Shown piece after piece: positions 18,696 to 27,687 of a DNA stretch of 64,000 nt; positions within the stretch are counted from its first letter, which is position 1; each line of letters opens with the position of its first letter. The position numbers were made by a program, and so were the translations under genes. The notes beneath the pieces are model-generated. The model saw only the letters and a list, made by a program, of their open reading frames with translations. It was not told where the DNA came from and made no database searches. Source of the stretch: Acetobacteraceae bacterium (GTDB lineage Bacteria; Pseudomonadota; Alphaproteobacteria; Acetobacterales; Acetobacteraceae); assembly GCA_003506895.1 (NCBI GenBank), contig DNXO01000073.1:53803-117802 (forward strand). The letters are read 5' to 3'.

Positions 18696-20209
18696 TCCGG
18701 ATCAGTCTCTTTCTGGTGCTTTTTGTCATCGGCCGTGCCCAGGCAGAGACGCAATTTGGCGGCCGATTCGATCAAGAGCGGCTGACCGCCGTTTATACCG
18801 AGGCGTTGACGTTTATCGCACCCCGGATCCTCGAACCGGTTCCCGTGCGGCGGCTGACGATCTGGGGGCTGCAGGGACTTACGGCCCTGGATGCGAATAT
18901 GCGCGTCGTCGCCAATGACGCGCGGGTGCAGTTGTTCCGTCAGGATCAGATGGTATCTGATATCGTGGCGCCGAAGGACAACACCCCAACGGCCTGGGCC
19001 AAGCTCGCCGCCGCGATCACGGCCGACTGCATGCCGGTCTCGGCGCCAATACGGCGTGTGGGTACCCAGGGAATCATCCAGGGCTTCTTCGACCAGATGT
19101 TTGGCCGGCTCGACCCCTATTCGCGTTACGTCCCTCCGGTCGAGGCAAGCGAGGACCGAGCTCGGCGTGGTGGCCGGGCAGGCCTTGGGATCACCGTTGG
19201 GCAAAAGGGCGCGCTGATCGAAGTGCGGTCGGTCGTGCGGGACAGTCCGGCGGCGATCGCCGGGGTCCGACAGGGGGATATCCTGGCGGCGGTCGATGGT
19301 CAGCGAACCCAGGACCAGGACCCTGTCACGATCTCGGCTTTGCTGGCGGGTGCCGAAGGGTCGCCGGTGACGCTGTCCTGGCGCGGCCGTGATGGACGGA
19401 CCCGGGATGCCCAGGTTGTGCGGGTGATGGTGCCGCCGGAAACCGTGTTCGCGCAGCGCTTCGAGGACGTGCTGGTCCTGCGGATCAGCAGCTTCAGCAA
19501 CAGCACCGCCTCCCATCTTGCCTTGTCGGTTCAGGATGCTTTGTCCGAGCCGCATCCGGTGGACGGAATCGTGCTGGATTTGCGCGACAACCGCGGCGGG
19601 CTGTTGCGTCAGGCGGTGACGGCCGCGGACGCGTTTCTGCCGGCCGGACTGGTGGCGACGACAATCGGACGTGACCCCGATTCGATGAATGTATGGCGCT
19701 CCACCGAGGGCGAACTGGCCGAGAATGTGCCGCTGGTGATCCTGGTCGATGGCCGGACTGCCAGTGCCGCGGAAATCCTCGCGGCCGCCTTGGCGGATCG
19801 CGGCCGAGCGGTGGTGGTGGGAAGCGAGACGGTGGGGAAGGGGATGGTGCAGACCATCGATCCGCTGCCGGACGGCGGCGAGTTGTTCGTAACCTGGAGC
19901 CAAACGCTGGCCCCGTTGGGATGGCCCATCCAGGGGCTCGGGGTGCTGCCGCAAGTCTGCACCAGCCTGGGTCAGGACGCGTTGAACCGCCAGTTGGCGT
20001 CGCTGTCCACCGGATTTCAGCCGATGGCGGACTCGATCCGGCGCTCCCGCGCGGCCCGTTTGCCAGTCCGGGCGTCGGAGGTGCTGGAGATCAGGGCTCC
20101 TTGTCCGGCTTCCGAGGGCCGAACGGCGGACCTGGAGGCCGCGCGGTTGCTGATTTCCAACCCGGCGGCTTACGCGGCGGCGCTTTTGCCGCCTATGGTG
20201 GACCGGTAG
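18692..20209 (+). CDS. S41 family carboxyl-terminal processing protease
   Basis: A 505-residue exported serine protease. Signal peptide about residues 1-18 (ISLFLVLFVIGRAQA), a PDZ domain about 160-245 (GLGITVGQKG ... SPAAIAGVRQGDIL), then the S41 core with nucleophile Ser358 in DGRTASAAEIL and general base Lys383 in GSETVGKGMVQT. It should cleave C-terminal tails of periplasmic proteins. The GTG start overlaps the rnr stop by four bases, so they are translationally coupled. A long C-terminal extension after residue 430 is not part of the core family and holds two cysteines. Substrate unknown. Confidence 0.92.
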   Translation: MIRISLFLVLFVIGRAQAETQFGGRFDQERLTAVYTEALTFIAPRILEPVPVRRLTIWGLQGLTALDANMRVVANDARVQLFRQDQMVSDIVAPKDNTPTAWAKLAAAITADCMPVSAPIRRVGTQGIIQGFFDQMFGRLDPYSRYVPPVEASEDRARRGGRAGLGITVGQKGALIEVRSVVRDSPAAIAGVRQGDILAAVDGQRTQDQDPVTISALLAGAEGSPVTLSWRGRDGRTRDAQVVRVMVPPETVFAQRFEDVLVLRISSFSNSTASHLALSVQDALSEPHPVDGIVLDLRDNRGGLLRQAVTAADAFLPAGLVATTIGRDPDSMNVWRSTEGELAENVPLVILVDGRTASAAEILAAALADRGRAVVVGSETVGKGMVQTIDPLPDGGELFVTWSQTLAPLGWPIQGLGVLPQVCTSLGQDALNRQLASLSTGFQPMADSIRRSRAARLPVRASEVLEIRAPCPASEGRTADLEAARLLISNPAAYAAALLPPMVDR

Positions 20210-20237
20210 GCAACAGGCACCATAAACGGAGGAAACA

Positions 20238-21245
20238 ATGGCAGACGCGGCAAAACCCCTGCTTGCGCTGGCGATAGGCGATCCCGCGGGGGTCGGGCCT
20301 GAACTAGCGGCGAAACTGATCGCCGACAGCCAGGTCCGCGCCGCGGCCAATCTGGTCGTGATCGGCGACGCCCGCGTGCTGCGAAGGGGTGCCGAGGTCG
20401 CCGGCGTCGCGGTCGATTTGCCTGTTGTGACCTCCTCCGACGCGCTGCGACCGGACCGAAGCGTGCTGATGGACCTTGGGCACCTTGATCCCGCCACGAT
20501 CAAGCTCGGTGTCGCGGTGAAGGCCGGCGGCCAGTTCGCGCTGGAGAATTTTCGTACCGGACTGAGGCTTGCCGCGGCCGGCACGGTCGGCGGGGTTTGC
20601 TTCACCCCCTTCAACAAGGCGGCGATGCGGATGGCGCACCCGTCCTATGACGATGAAATCGGCTTTGTCGCTGGCGTGCTGGACATCCACACCCCCGCCA
20701 GTGAATTCAACATCCTGGAAGGGCTGTGGAATGCGCGCGTGACCTCGCATGTGCCATTGTCGGCCGTGGCGGGGCTTGTCACCCGAGAGCGGGTGCTGCG
20801 CAGCCTGGTTCTGACATATGAATCGCTTAGGAATGCCGGGATCGACGAGCCGCGGATCGGTGTTGCCGCATTGAATCCTCATGCCGGAGACGGCGGTAAT
20901 TTCGGGCACGAGGATGATGATGAGATTGCCCCCGCGGTCGCCGATGCCAAGGCGCGCGGGATTGGCGCCATCGGCCCGTATCCGCCTGACACGGTGTTCG
21001 TCCGGGCGACCAAGGGTGAGTTCGACGCGGTGCTGACGATGTATCACGACCAGGGGCAGATCGCGATGAAGCTGATCGGCTTCGATCGCGGCGTGACATT
21101 GATCGGCGGCTTTCCGTTCCCGATCTGCACGCCCGCGCACGGTTCGGCGTATGACATCGCCGGCAAGGGTATTGCCAATCTGGGCGCGAGCCGGGCCGCT
21201 TTGCTCATTGCGGCGAGGGCCGCGGTTCGGCAGGCGCAACGATAA
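20238..21245 (+). CDS. PdxA-family dehydrogenase (divergent paralogue)
   Basis: A 335-residue metal-dependent beta-hydroxyacid oxidative decarboxylase of the PdxA family. It opens with LALAIGDPAGVGPELAAKL and keeps metal-site histidines in AHPSYDDE, TSHVPLS and MYHDQGQ. The segment after the first histidine differs from housekeeping PdxA, which has GHTEF there, and no pyridoxine partner gene is near. PdxA-like enzymes also act in terephthalate-diol and tetronate catabolism. GGAGGAAA lies before the ATG, and the next gene, a keto-acid-sugar dehydratase-like protein, starts 12 bases after the stop. I therefore favour a catabolic hydroxyacid dehydrogenase over vitamin B6 synthesis. Confidence 0.85.
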   Translation: MADAAKPLLALAIGDPAGVGPELAAKLIADSQVRAAANLVVIGDARVLRRGAEVAGVAVDLPVVTSSDALRPDRSVLMDLGHLDPATIKLGVAVKAGGQFALENFRTGLRLAAAGTVGGVCFTPFNKAAMRMAHPSYDDEIGFVAGVLDIHTPASEFNILEGLWNARVTSHVPLSAVAGLVTRERVLRSLVLTYESLRNAGIDEPRIGVAALNPHAGDGGNFGHEDDDEIAPAVADAKARGIGAIGPYPPDTVFVRATKGEFDAVLTMYHDQGQIAMKLIGFDRGVTLIGGFPFPICTPAHGSAYDIAGKGIANLGASRAALLIAARAAVRQAQR

Positions 21246-21257
21246 GGGGGAAGTGAG

Positions 21258-22184
21258 ATGTCCATTGCCAAGGCGCCGATGCGCGGGGTTTTCCCGGTCA
21301 TGCCAACGGTTTTCGACGAACGTGGCGAGCTGGATCTTCAAGGCCAGCGCCGGGCCGCGGATTTCATGATCGATGCGGGGTCGGAGGGCTTGTGCATCCT
21401 GGCGAACTTCTCGGAGCAGTTCGTGCTGGCCGATGACGAGCGCGAGCGGATCATGGATGTGGTGATGAACCATGTCGCCGGCCGGGTGCCGGTGATTGTC
21501 ACGACCACCCATTTCAGCAGCCGGGTCTGTGCCGAACGCAGCCGCCGGGCGATGGAGGCGGGCGGGGCGATGGTGATGATCATGCCGCCCTACCATGGTG
21601 CGACGATCCGCGTGCCGGAGGCTGGGATCCATGGGTTCTTCCAGGTCGTCTCCGACGCGATCGACATTCCAATCATGATCCAGGACGCGCCGGTGGCTGG
21701 GACTCCGCTGTCGGCCGGGTTCCTCGCGCGCATGGCGAAAGAGATCGAGCACGTCAGCTACTTCAAGATCGAGGTGCCCCAGGCGGCGGCAAAGCTGCGG
21801 GACCTGATCGCGCTGGGCGGGGAACAGATCGTCGGCCCGTGGGACGGCGAGGAGGCGATCACGCTGATGGCGGACCTGGAGGCCGGTGCGACCGGAGCGA
21901 TGACCGGCGGCGGCTATCCCGACGGCATCCGCCAGATCACCGACGCCTGGTTCGCCGGCCGGCGGCAGGATGCGGTGGCCGCCTATGAGCGGTGGCTGCC
22001 GTTGATCAACTACGAGAACCGGCAGTGCGGACTGGCGGCGTGCAAGGCGCTGATGAAGGCGGGCGGCGTGATTGCCTCCGACGCCCTGCGGCACCCGATC
22101 CCGCCGCTGCGCCCCGAGGCCAGGGATGGGCTGCTGGAAATCGCACGGCGGCTGGATGCGATGGTCCTGCGCTGGGGGAAGTAA
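21258..22184 (+). CDS. L-2-keto-3-deoxyarabonate dehydratase-like (DHDPS/NAL superfamily)
   Basis: A 308-residue class I aldolase-fold lyase. Schiff-base Lys170 is in YFKIEVPQ. The YNxP signature of true dihydrodipicolinate synthase is replaced by Gln142-Asp-Ala-Pro (MIQDAPVAG), so DapA activity is unlikely. GLCILANFSEQF, MPPYHGAT and GPWDGEEAITLMADL strongly recall the L-2-keto-3-deoxyarabonate dehydratase of Azospirillum L-arabinose catabolism, which converts L-KDA to 2-oxoglutarate semialdehyde. No arabinose dehydrogenase, lactonase or arabonate dehydratase is nearby; instead a PdxA paralogue precedes it by 12 bases. It may act on another 2-keto-3-deoxy acid. Confidence 0.85.
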   Translation: MSIAKAPMRGVFPVMPTVFDERGELDLQGQRRAADFMIDAGSEGLCILANFSEQFVLADDERERIMDVVMNHVAGRVPVIVTTTHFSSRVCAERSRRAMEAGGAMVMIMPPYHGATIRVPEAGIHGFFQVVSDAIDIPIMIQDAPVAGTPLSAGFLARMAKEIEHVSYFKIEVPQAAAKLRDLIALGGEQIVGPWDGEEAITLMADLEAGATGAMTGGGYPDGIRQITDAWFAGRRQDAVAAYERWLPLINYENRQCGLAACKALMKAGGVIASDALRHPIPPLRPEARDGLLEIARRLDAMVLRWGK

Positions 22185-22429
22185 GGGTACGCGCCGAAAC
22201 AGGGAAATCGGTTGAAGGTTGTGAGGCCGGATGTACCCCTGGTGTCATGGCCGAGTCTGGCGCGGCCGCCCACGACTTTGCTTGTTCCGGGCCAGTCAGA
22301 CATAGCGATAGCGGGGCCTGCCAGCGCTTCGATACCCCGTTCACCCGATTGCCCCGCGCGTCGAACGTGGCTCGTGCCAGGGTGCCCGGTTTGGTGTTAC
22401 GATGGTCTCTAACGGCTTCCGAGGCTGGT

Positions 22430-23038
22430 ATGGGCAATAAAGCAATCCGCCGGATGACCATCGAGGCGTTTCTCGCGTGGCAAGCAAGTCAGAGCGAGCG
22501 TTACGAACTTGTCGATGGCGAACCCGTCGCCATGGCAGGCGCGAAACCGCGGCATGACCGCGTGACCGGAAACGCATTCTCCGAGATCAGGCGGCAACTC
22601 CGAAGTGTGGGCAGCCCGTGCGACGCCTTCACCGCGGACATCGGGATACGGACGACGGTTGGAAACGTGCGGCGCCCCGATCTGAGCGTTCTGTGTCCGC
22701 CGTTCGACGAGGAGTCCACGACGGCCGATGCGCCGCGCCTGATCGTGGAAGTTCTGTCGGAATCGACGGAGCGCGTGGACAGGCTCATCAAGCTAGACGA
22801 ATACAAGGCGATCGATGCACTCGATTGCATCGTGGTTATCGACCCCACCCGGGTGGATGTCGGGTTTTGGTTCCGGGACGCCGGCCGGGTTTGGCACAGT
22901 GCGAACTTCCAGGAGATGGAAGCGGCCATCGACATGCCGGCGCTGGGTCTGTCGGTCACCGTTTCATCGCTGTACGAGCGCGTTCAGGTGACACCGCATT
23001 CCCGGCTTCGGTTGGTGTGGGAGGACGATCCGGCCTAG
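22430..23038 (+). CDS. Uma2 family PD-(D/E)XK nuclease-like protein
   Basis: A 202-residue protein of the Uma2/DUF820 family. N-terminal MTIEAFLAWQASQSERYELVDG, the catalytic-type Asp in RRPDLSVLCPP, then IVEVLSESTERVDRLIKLDEY with the ExL...D...K pattern of the restriction-endonuclease fold, and a late CIVVIDP strand. Function of the family is unproven; it is abundant in cyanobacteria and sporadic in proteobacteria. ATG at 22430 is chosen because homology begins there, though the frame is open further upstream. The 3' end overlaps the convergent DUF2237 gene by four bases. Possibly horizontally acquired, judging by family distribution only. Confidence 0.85.
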   Translation: MGNKAIRRMTIEAFLAWQASQSERYELVDGEPVAMAGAKPRHDRVTGNAFSEIRRQLRSVGSPCDAFTADIGIRTTVGNVRRPDLSVLCPPFDEESTTADAPRLIVEVLSESTERVDRLIKLDEYKAIDALDCIVVIDPTRVDVGFWFRDAGRVWHSANFQEMEAAIDMPALGLSVTVSSLYERVQVTPHSRLRLVWEDDPA

Positions 23039-23439
23039 CCCAGATCGACCGCGAACCGCGTCAAATCAGCCAACCGGCAGTGGCGTAGCGCGCCTTCCTC
23101 GGTTGATTTCAACACCACCTGCGGCGCTGCATCCGCCTCGAATGCTTCCTGCCAGCGCGGCGCGCACAGGCACCACCGATCGCCGGGTTTCAGGCCGGCG
23201 AAGCCGAACTCCGGCCGGGGCGTGGACAGGTCGTTGCCCTGGGCCTTGCTGTAGGCCAGGAATTCGGCCGTCATCACCGCGCAGACCGTGTGACTGCCAA
23301 GGTCCTCCGGGCTGGTTTCGCAACAGCCGTTGCGAAAGAACCCGGTCATCGGGTCGTTGGAACACACTCCGATCGGGCCGCCGAGCACGTTGCGCGAGGG
23401 CCGCCTGCCGGGGCGCCGGCCGCTTTCATCGAATGGCAT
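23035..23439 (-). CDS. DUF2237 family protein
   Basis: A 134-residue protein with the full DUF2237 signature: NVLGGPIGVCSNDPMTGFFR, GCCETSPEDLGSHTVCAVMT, EFLAYSKAQGNDLSTPRPEF and GDRWCLCAPRW. Conserved cysteines are frequent, but the family has no assigned function. It is cytoplasmic, with a basic N-terminal extension (GRRPGRRPSR) before the domain. It converges with the Uma2 gene and diverges from comM. Confidence 0.9.
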   Translation of the reverse strand: MPFDESGRRPGRRPSRNVLGGPIGVCSNDPMTGFFRNGCCETSPEDLGSHTVCAVMTAEFLAYSKAQGNDLSTPRPEFGFAGLKPGDRWCLCAPRWQEAFEADAAPQVVLKSTEEGALRHCRLADLTRFAVDLG

Positions 23440-23520
23440 GCAAAATCCTCAGACATTATGAGTTTGTTTACCATTGAAGGCGACACTGTCGCCATGACCA
23501 AACGCTTGCAATCTTCGACC

Positions 23521-25005
23521 ATGGCGGTCGCCAACACCTTCGCGTTCAACGGCATCGAGGCGGTGCCAGTGGAGGTTCAGGTGCAGATAGCCCCCGGCAC
23601 ACCGGCCCTGGTGCTGGTCGGTCTGCCCGATAAAGCCGTGGGCGAGGCGCGCGAGCGTGTCCGGGCGGCCTTCGCGGCCATGGGTGTGTCGCTGCCGCTG
23701 AAGCGCGTGCTGATCAACCTGAAACCGGCCGATCTGCTAAAAGAAGGCAGCCATTTCGACCTTCCTTTGGCTTTGGGCCTGCTTGCCGCGATGGACGTGC
23801 TGCCACGCGATGAGATCGCTGGGTATGCGGCTCTGGGGGAGTTGTCGCTGGATGGGTCGTTGAACCCGGTGGCCGGCGTGTTGCCGGCGGCGATTGGGGC
23901 CTCAAGCCGGGATATGGGCCTGATCTGCCCGGCCAGCCAGGGTGGCGAAGCCGCGTGGGCGGGGCGGATCGAGGTGCTGGCACCGACGGATCTGATCAGT
24001 CTGATCAACCATTTTCGTGGCACCCAGGTGTTGACCCCGCCCAGTACGGCGGGCGTCGCGGAGGTCTCCGCCGCCCCGGACATGAGCGACGTCAAAGGCA
24101 TGGAAACCGCGCGTCGCGCGCTGGAGATCGCGGCGGCCGGGGGGCATAATTTGCTTCTCGTCGGTCCTCCTGGCGCCGGCAAGTCGATGCTCGCCGCCCG
24201 TTTGCCGGGGCTGCTGCCGGACCTGGACCCGCGTTCGGCGCTGGAAGTCAGCATGATCCACAGCGTGGCCGGCATGCTGGATGGCGGCCGGCTGGTGATG
24301 CGCCCGCCATTCCGCGAACCGCACCATTCGGCGTCCCAGGCCGCGCTGTCCGGCGGCGGCCATCGGGCCAGGCCGGGCGAGGTCAGTCTGGCGCATCGCG
24401 GCGTGTTGTTCCTGGACGAACTGCCGGAATTCCCGCGTCAGACGCTGGAGGCTTTGCGTCAGCCGATGGAGTCCGGCCGAACCACCGTCTCCCGCGCGTC
24501 CGCTCACATCACGTATCCGGCGCGGTTTCAGCTTGTCGCGGCCATGAACCCATGCCGCTGCGGGTATCTGGGCGAGGGGGGGCGTGAATGCGGCCGAGCA
24601 CCTCGGTGCGGCGAGGATTACCGCAACCGTGTCAGCGGTCCGGTGCTGGATCGGATCGACCTCGCGGTGGACGTGCAGCCCGTAACGGCGGCGGAACTGT
24701 CGCGCGCGCCGCCGGGCGAACCCAGCGCCGCCATCGCAGTCCGCGTTGCCCGCGCGCGAAAGGTCCAAGCCGAGCGGTATGGGGCGGACGGGCCGGCGTG
24801 CAATGCCGAGGCGGATGGCAAACTGATCCGGCTGCTGCCCGATGCGCAGACGTTGCTGGAACAGGCGATGGAACGCCTCCGGCTTTCTCCGCGCGGCTAT
24901 GTCCGCACGACCCGTGTGGCCAGGACCATCGCCGATCTGGCCGATGCGGAGACAGTCGGACGGGTGCATATCGCGGAGGCGCTGGCCTACCGGCTGCGTG
25001 GCTGA
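23521..25005 (+). CDS. comM: ComM/YifB family Mg-chelatase-like AAA+ ATPase
   Basis: A 494-residue AAA+ helicase of the ComM type, which in naturally competent bacteria drives branch migration during integration of transformed DNA. An N-terminal Lon-like domain (VALVLVGLPDKAVGEARERV region) precedes the ATPase with Walker A VGPPGAGKSMLAARLPGLLP in part, Walker B VLFLDELPEF and the Cys-bearing MNPCRCGYLG segment; a Mg_chelatase_C domain ends the chain (RVARTIADLADAETV). ATG at 23521 fits homologues (MAVANTFAFNGIEA); in-frame ATGs at 23458 and 23494 are alternatives with no better ribosome binding site. No other competence gene is in the window. Confidence 0.92.
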   Translation: MAVANTFAFNGIEAVPVEVQVQIAPGTPALVLVGLPDKAVGEARERVRAAFAAMGVSLPLKRVLINLKPADLLKEGSHFDLPLALGLLAAMDVLPRDEIAGYAALGELSLDGSLNPVAGVLPAAIGASSRDMGLICPASQGGEAAWAGRIEVLAPTDLISLINHFRGTQVLTPPSTAGVAEVSAAPDMSDVKGMETARRALEIAAAGGHNLLLVGPPGAGKSMLAARLPGLLPDLDPRSALEVSMIHSVAGMLDGGRLVMRPPFREPHHSASQAALSGGGHRARPGEVSLAHRGVLFLDELPEFPRQTLEALRQPMESGRTTVSRASAHITYPARFQLVAAMNPCRCGYLGEGGRECGRAPRCGEDYRNRVSGPVLDRIDLAVDVQPVTAAELSRAPPGEPSAAIAVRVARARKVQAERYGADGPACNAEADGKLIRLLPDAQTLLEQAMERLRLSPRGYVRTTRVARTIADLADAETVGRVHIAEALAYRLRG

Positions 25006-25154
25006 ACATCCGGGCGGCGGGCGCTTATGCCGCGGTTCCGAATGCAGCGCCTTCGGGTTCACCCGCTCAGCCCCGGCCGCCTCTTGCCTTTCTGGTCCCC
25101 ATGGGCGACTCTTACACCACCCGATTAGTCCAGGATAAGCAAAGCGAGGATGCC

Positions 25155-27434
25155 GTGAACGACACGACGATCGTCACCGATTCAGTAAAGCGTTTCAAGT
25201 GGGTCGGAACGCGCCCGATTCGCCCGGATGGAATCCCCAAGGTGACCGGCCGAGCGATGTATGGCGCGGACCTGAAGCTGCCGGGGATGGTGTATGGCAA
25301 GATCCTGCGCTCCCCGCACGCGCATGCCCGCATCAAGTCGATCGATCTCTCCGCCGCACAGAATCTGCCCGGCGTGAAGGCGGTCATGAGCTCCGCCGAT
25401 CTTCCGGTCCAGAAGTTCGACTACATTGGGCCGGAGCGCGTGGCGGTTAACTTCTGGCACGTCACCCGCAACATCATGGCGCGTGAAAAGGTGCTGTATG
25501 AAGGCCATGCCGTGGCCGCCGTCGCTGCCATCAGCGCTTCCGTCGCCGACCACGCGATCTCCTTGATCAAGGTCGAATACGAAGTCCTGCCACACGTCAT
25601 CGACGTTGATGAGGCGATGGCGCCCGACGCGCCGCTGCTGTTCGACGACATGATCACCCGCGGCATCGAGCCCGCGCCGACGAAGCCGTCCAACATCTCC
25701 AAGCGCCTCGATTTCGCGATGGGGGACCTCGAAGCCGGCTTCAGGCAGGCCGACGTGGTGATCGAGAAGGAATTCAAGACCGCCGCCGTGCATCAGGCTT
25801 ATATCGAGCCGCACGCCTGCCTGGCGAAGTATGAGGCGGACGGCCAGTGCGAAATCTGGTCGTCCAGCCAGGGCCATTTCGCGATGCGCGCGCTGACGGC
25901 GCAGATCATCGGCGCCAAACTGGGCGACCTGCGTGTCACCCCGGCGGAGATCGGCGGCGGCTTCGGCGGCAAGACGGTGACGTATCTGGAGCCGGTCGCG
26001 GCGGTACTGTCGAAGAAGTGCGGTCTGCCGGTGCGCCTGAACATGACGCGCGAGGAGGTGTTCCGCGCCTCCGGCCCGACCTCGGGCGCGTCGATGAAGG
26101 TGAAGATTGGCGTCATGAAGGACGGCACGATCGTGGCCGCCGATGGCTTGTTCAAATTCCAGGCCGGCGCGTTCCCGGGTTCGCCGGTGATGAACGGCTG
26201 CCTGTGCGCCTTCGCGCCGTACGATATTCCGAACGCCCGTGCGGTCGGTTTCGACGTGGTGTCCAACCGCCCGAAGGCGGCGGCGTACCGCGCGCCCGGC
26301 TCGCCGATCGCCAACTTCGCGGTCGAGAGCGTGCTGGACCTGTGCGCCAAGGAGATCGGCATGGATCCGCTGGACATGCGGATCAAGAACGTCGCCCGGA
26401 TCGGCACGCCGACCCTGGGCGGCCCGAAGCATGCCCACGCCGGGTTCGCCGAGACCCTCCAGGCGCTGCGAAACCACCCGGCCTGGAAGGCTCCGCTCGG
26501 CCCGAACCAGGGCCGCGGCGTGGCCTGCGGCTACTGGTTCAACGGCGGCGGCGAGTCCAGCGCGACCATTCAGGTCAACAACGACGGCACCGTGCTGGTG
26601 GCGACCGGTAGCCCGGACATCGGCGGTTCGCGTGCCTCCATGGCGATCATGGCGGCGGAAACGCTGGGCGTTGATTACAACACGGTGCGCGCCATCGTCG
26701 CCGATACCGCGTCGGTCGGCTACACGCACGTGACCGGCGGTTCGCGCGTGACGTTCGCCACCGGCACGGCCGTGGTGAATGCCTCCACGACCGTTGTCCG
26801 CGACCTGTGCAAGCGCGCCGCCCTGATCTGGGGCGTCGATGAGGAAGGCGTGGTCTGGGAAGACGGTGAGGCCAAGCCGGCTTCGTCCAACGTCGGTGAT
26901 TTCAAGCCGCTGTCACTGAAGGAAATCGCGGCCAAGGCGGCGGCGACGGGTGGGCCGATCACCGCGTCGGCCGGCGTCAATGCCGGCGGTCAGGCACCGG
27001 GTTTCGCGGCCCAGTTCTTCGACGTGGAAGTCGATCCAGAGACGGGTCACGTCCAGATCCTCCGCGCCGTTGCGGCCCAGGATGTGGGTCGGGCGATCCA
27101 TCCCAGCTATGTAGAGGGGCAGATTCAGGGCGGTGTGGCGCAAGGCGTGGGTTGGGCGCTGAGCGAGGAATACATCTACAACGCCAAGGGCCTGTTGGAT
27201 AACGCCGGCTTCCTGGACTACCGCTGCCCGGTCGCATCCGATCTGCCGATGCTGGATGCGATCCTGGTGGAAGTGCCGAACCCGACGCATCCGTATGGGG
27301 CGAAAGGCGTGGGCGAAGCCTGCATCTGCCCGCCGATGGCCGCGATCGCCAACGCGATCGATGCGGCAACCGGAACCCGGATGTACGAACTGCCGATGTC
27401 TCCGCCGCGCCTGCTGGCGGCGATGTCGGCCTGA
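25155..27434 (+). CDS. Xanthine dehydrogenase family molybdopterin-binding subunit
   Basis: A 759-residue large subunit of the xanthine oxidase superfamily, which hydroxylates N-heterocycles, aldehydes or purines at a molybdenum centre. Aldehyde-oxidase a/b hammerhead about residues 25-130 (GIPKVTGRAMYGADLKLPGM), then the Mo-cofactor domains with EIGGGFGGKTV, the AAYRAPGSP segment and C-terminal GAKGVGEACICPPM, where the late Glu matches the catalytic glutamate. GTG at 25155 has AGCGAGGA eight bases upstream; ATG at 25101 is possible but has no ribosome binding site. No FAD or 2Fe-2S subunit is adjacent, so partners are encoded elsewhere. The stop overlaps the start of a MoaD/ThiS-like gene (TGATG). 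Substrate unknown. Confidence 0.9.
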   Translation: MNDTTIVTDSVKRFKWVGTRPIRPDGIPKVTGRAMYGADLKLPGMVYGKILRSPHAHARIKSIDLSAAQNLPGVKAVMSSADLPVQKFDYIGPERVAVNFWHVTRNIMAREKVLYEGHAVAAVAAISASVADHAISLIKVEYEVLPHVIDVDEAMAPDAPLLFDDMITRGIEPAPTKPSNISKRLDFAMGDLEAGFRQADVVIEKEFKTAAVHQAYIEPHACLAKYEADGQCEIWSSSQGHFAMRALTAQIIGAKLGDLRVTPAEIGGGFGGKTVTYLEPVAAVLSKKCGLPVRLNMTREEVFRASGPTSGASMKVKIGVMKDGTIVAADGLFKFQAGAFPGSPVMNGCLCAFAPYDIPNARAVGFDVVSNRPKAAAYRAPGSPIANFAVESVLDLCAKEIGMDPLDMRIKNVARIGTPTLGGPKHAHAGFAETLQALRNHPAWKAPLGPNQGRGVACGYWFNGGGESSATIQVNNDGTVLVATGSPDIGGSRASMAIMAAETLGVDYNTVRAIVADTASVGYTHVTGGSRVTFATGTAVVNASTTVVRDLCKRAALIWGVDEEGVVWEDGEAKPASSNVGDFKPLSLKEIAAKAAATGGPITASAGVNAGGQAPGFAAQFFDVEVDPETGHVQILRAVAAQDVGRAIHPSYVEGQIQGGVAQGVGWALSEEYIYNAKGLLDNAGFLDYRCPVASDLPMLDAILVEVPNPTHPYGAKGVGEACICPPMAAIANAIDAATGTRMYELPMSPPRLLAAMSA

Positions 27435-27682
27435 TGGCTCGGATCGTTTTCACCGCGGGCTTCGCACGTCGCTACACCAGCGGCGTGCGGGAGTTCGAGG
27501 TGGAGGCGAAAAATCTGCGTGGCGTGTTGAAGGCGATGGACGACATGTTCCCCGGGCTTGGTGAACATCTCGAGGAAGAAACCACCGTCGCCATCAACGG
27601 CGAGTACCACGAAACCGGCTATTTTCAGCCTGTTCCGCCGGGTGCGGAGGTGTTCTTTATTCCGCGTATCGAGGGCGGGTAG
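27434..27682 (+). CDS. MoaD/ThiS-like sulfur carrier protein
   Basis: An 82-residue ubiquitin-fold protein ending in the diagnostic Gly-Gly (PRIEGG), which is adenylated and thiocarboxylated in MoaD/ThiS proteins. VEAKNLRGVLKAMDDMFPGL matches the first helix and PVPPGAEVFFIP the last loop and strand. It starts within the stop of the molybdopterin hydroxylase gene (TGATG), so it is translationally coupled to it. Housekeeping MoaD usually sits with moaE or moaA; here the coupling suggests a dedicated sulfur carrier for the hydroxylase cofactor, for example supplying the terminal sulfido ligand or a cofactor pool. That role is inference. Confidence 0.85.
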   Translation: MARIVFTAGFARRYTSGVREFEVEAKNLRGVLKAMDDMFPGLGEHLEEETTVAINGEYHETGYFQPVPPGAEVFFIPRIEGG

Positions 27683-27687
27683 GGGTC

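Noticed and set aside
20304..22094. 596-codon antisense frame across the PdxA and KDA-dehydratase-like genes
   Set aside because: Same reasoning: no recognisable fold, both sense genes have intact catalytic motifs.
21258..22184. dapA, dihydrodipicolinate synthase
   Set aside because: The YNxP tyrosine is replaced by Gln in MIQDAP and the overall pattern matches the keto-deoxy-sugar-acid branch.
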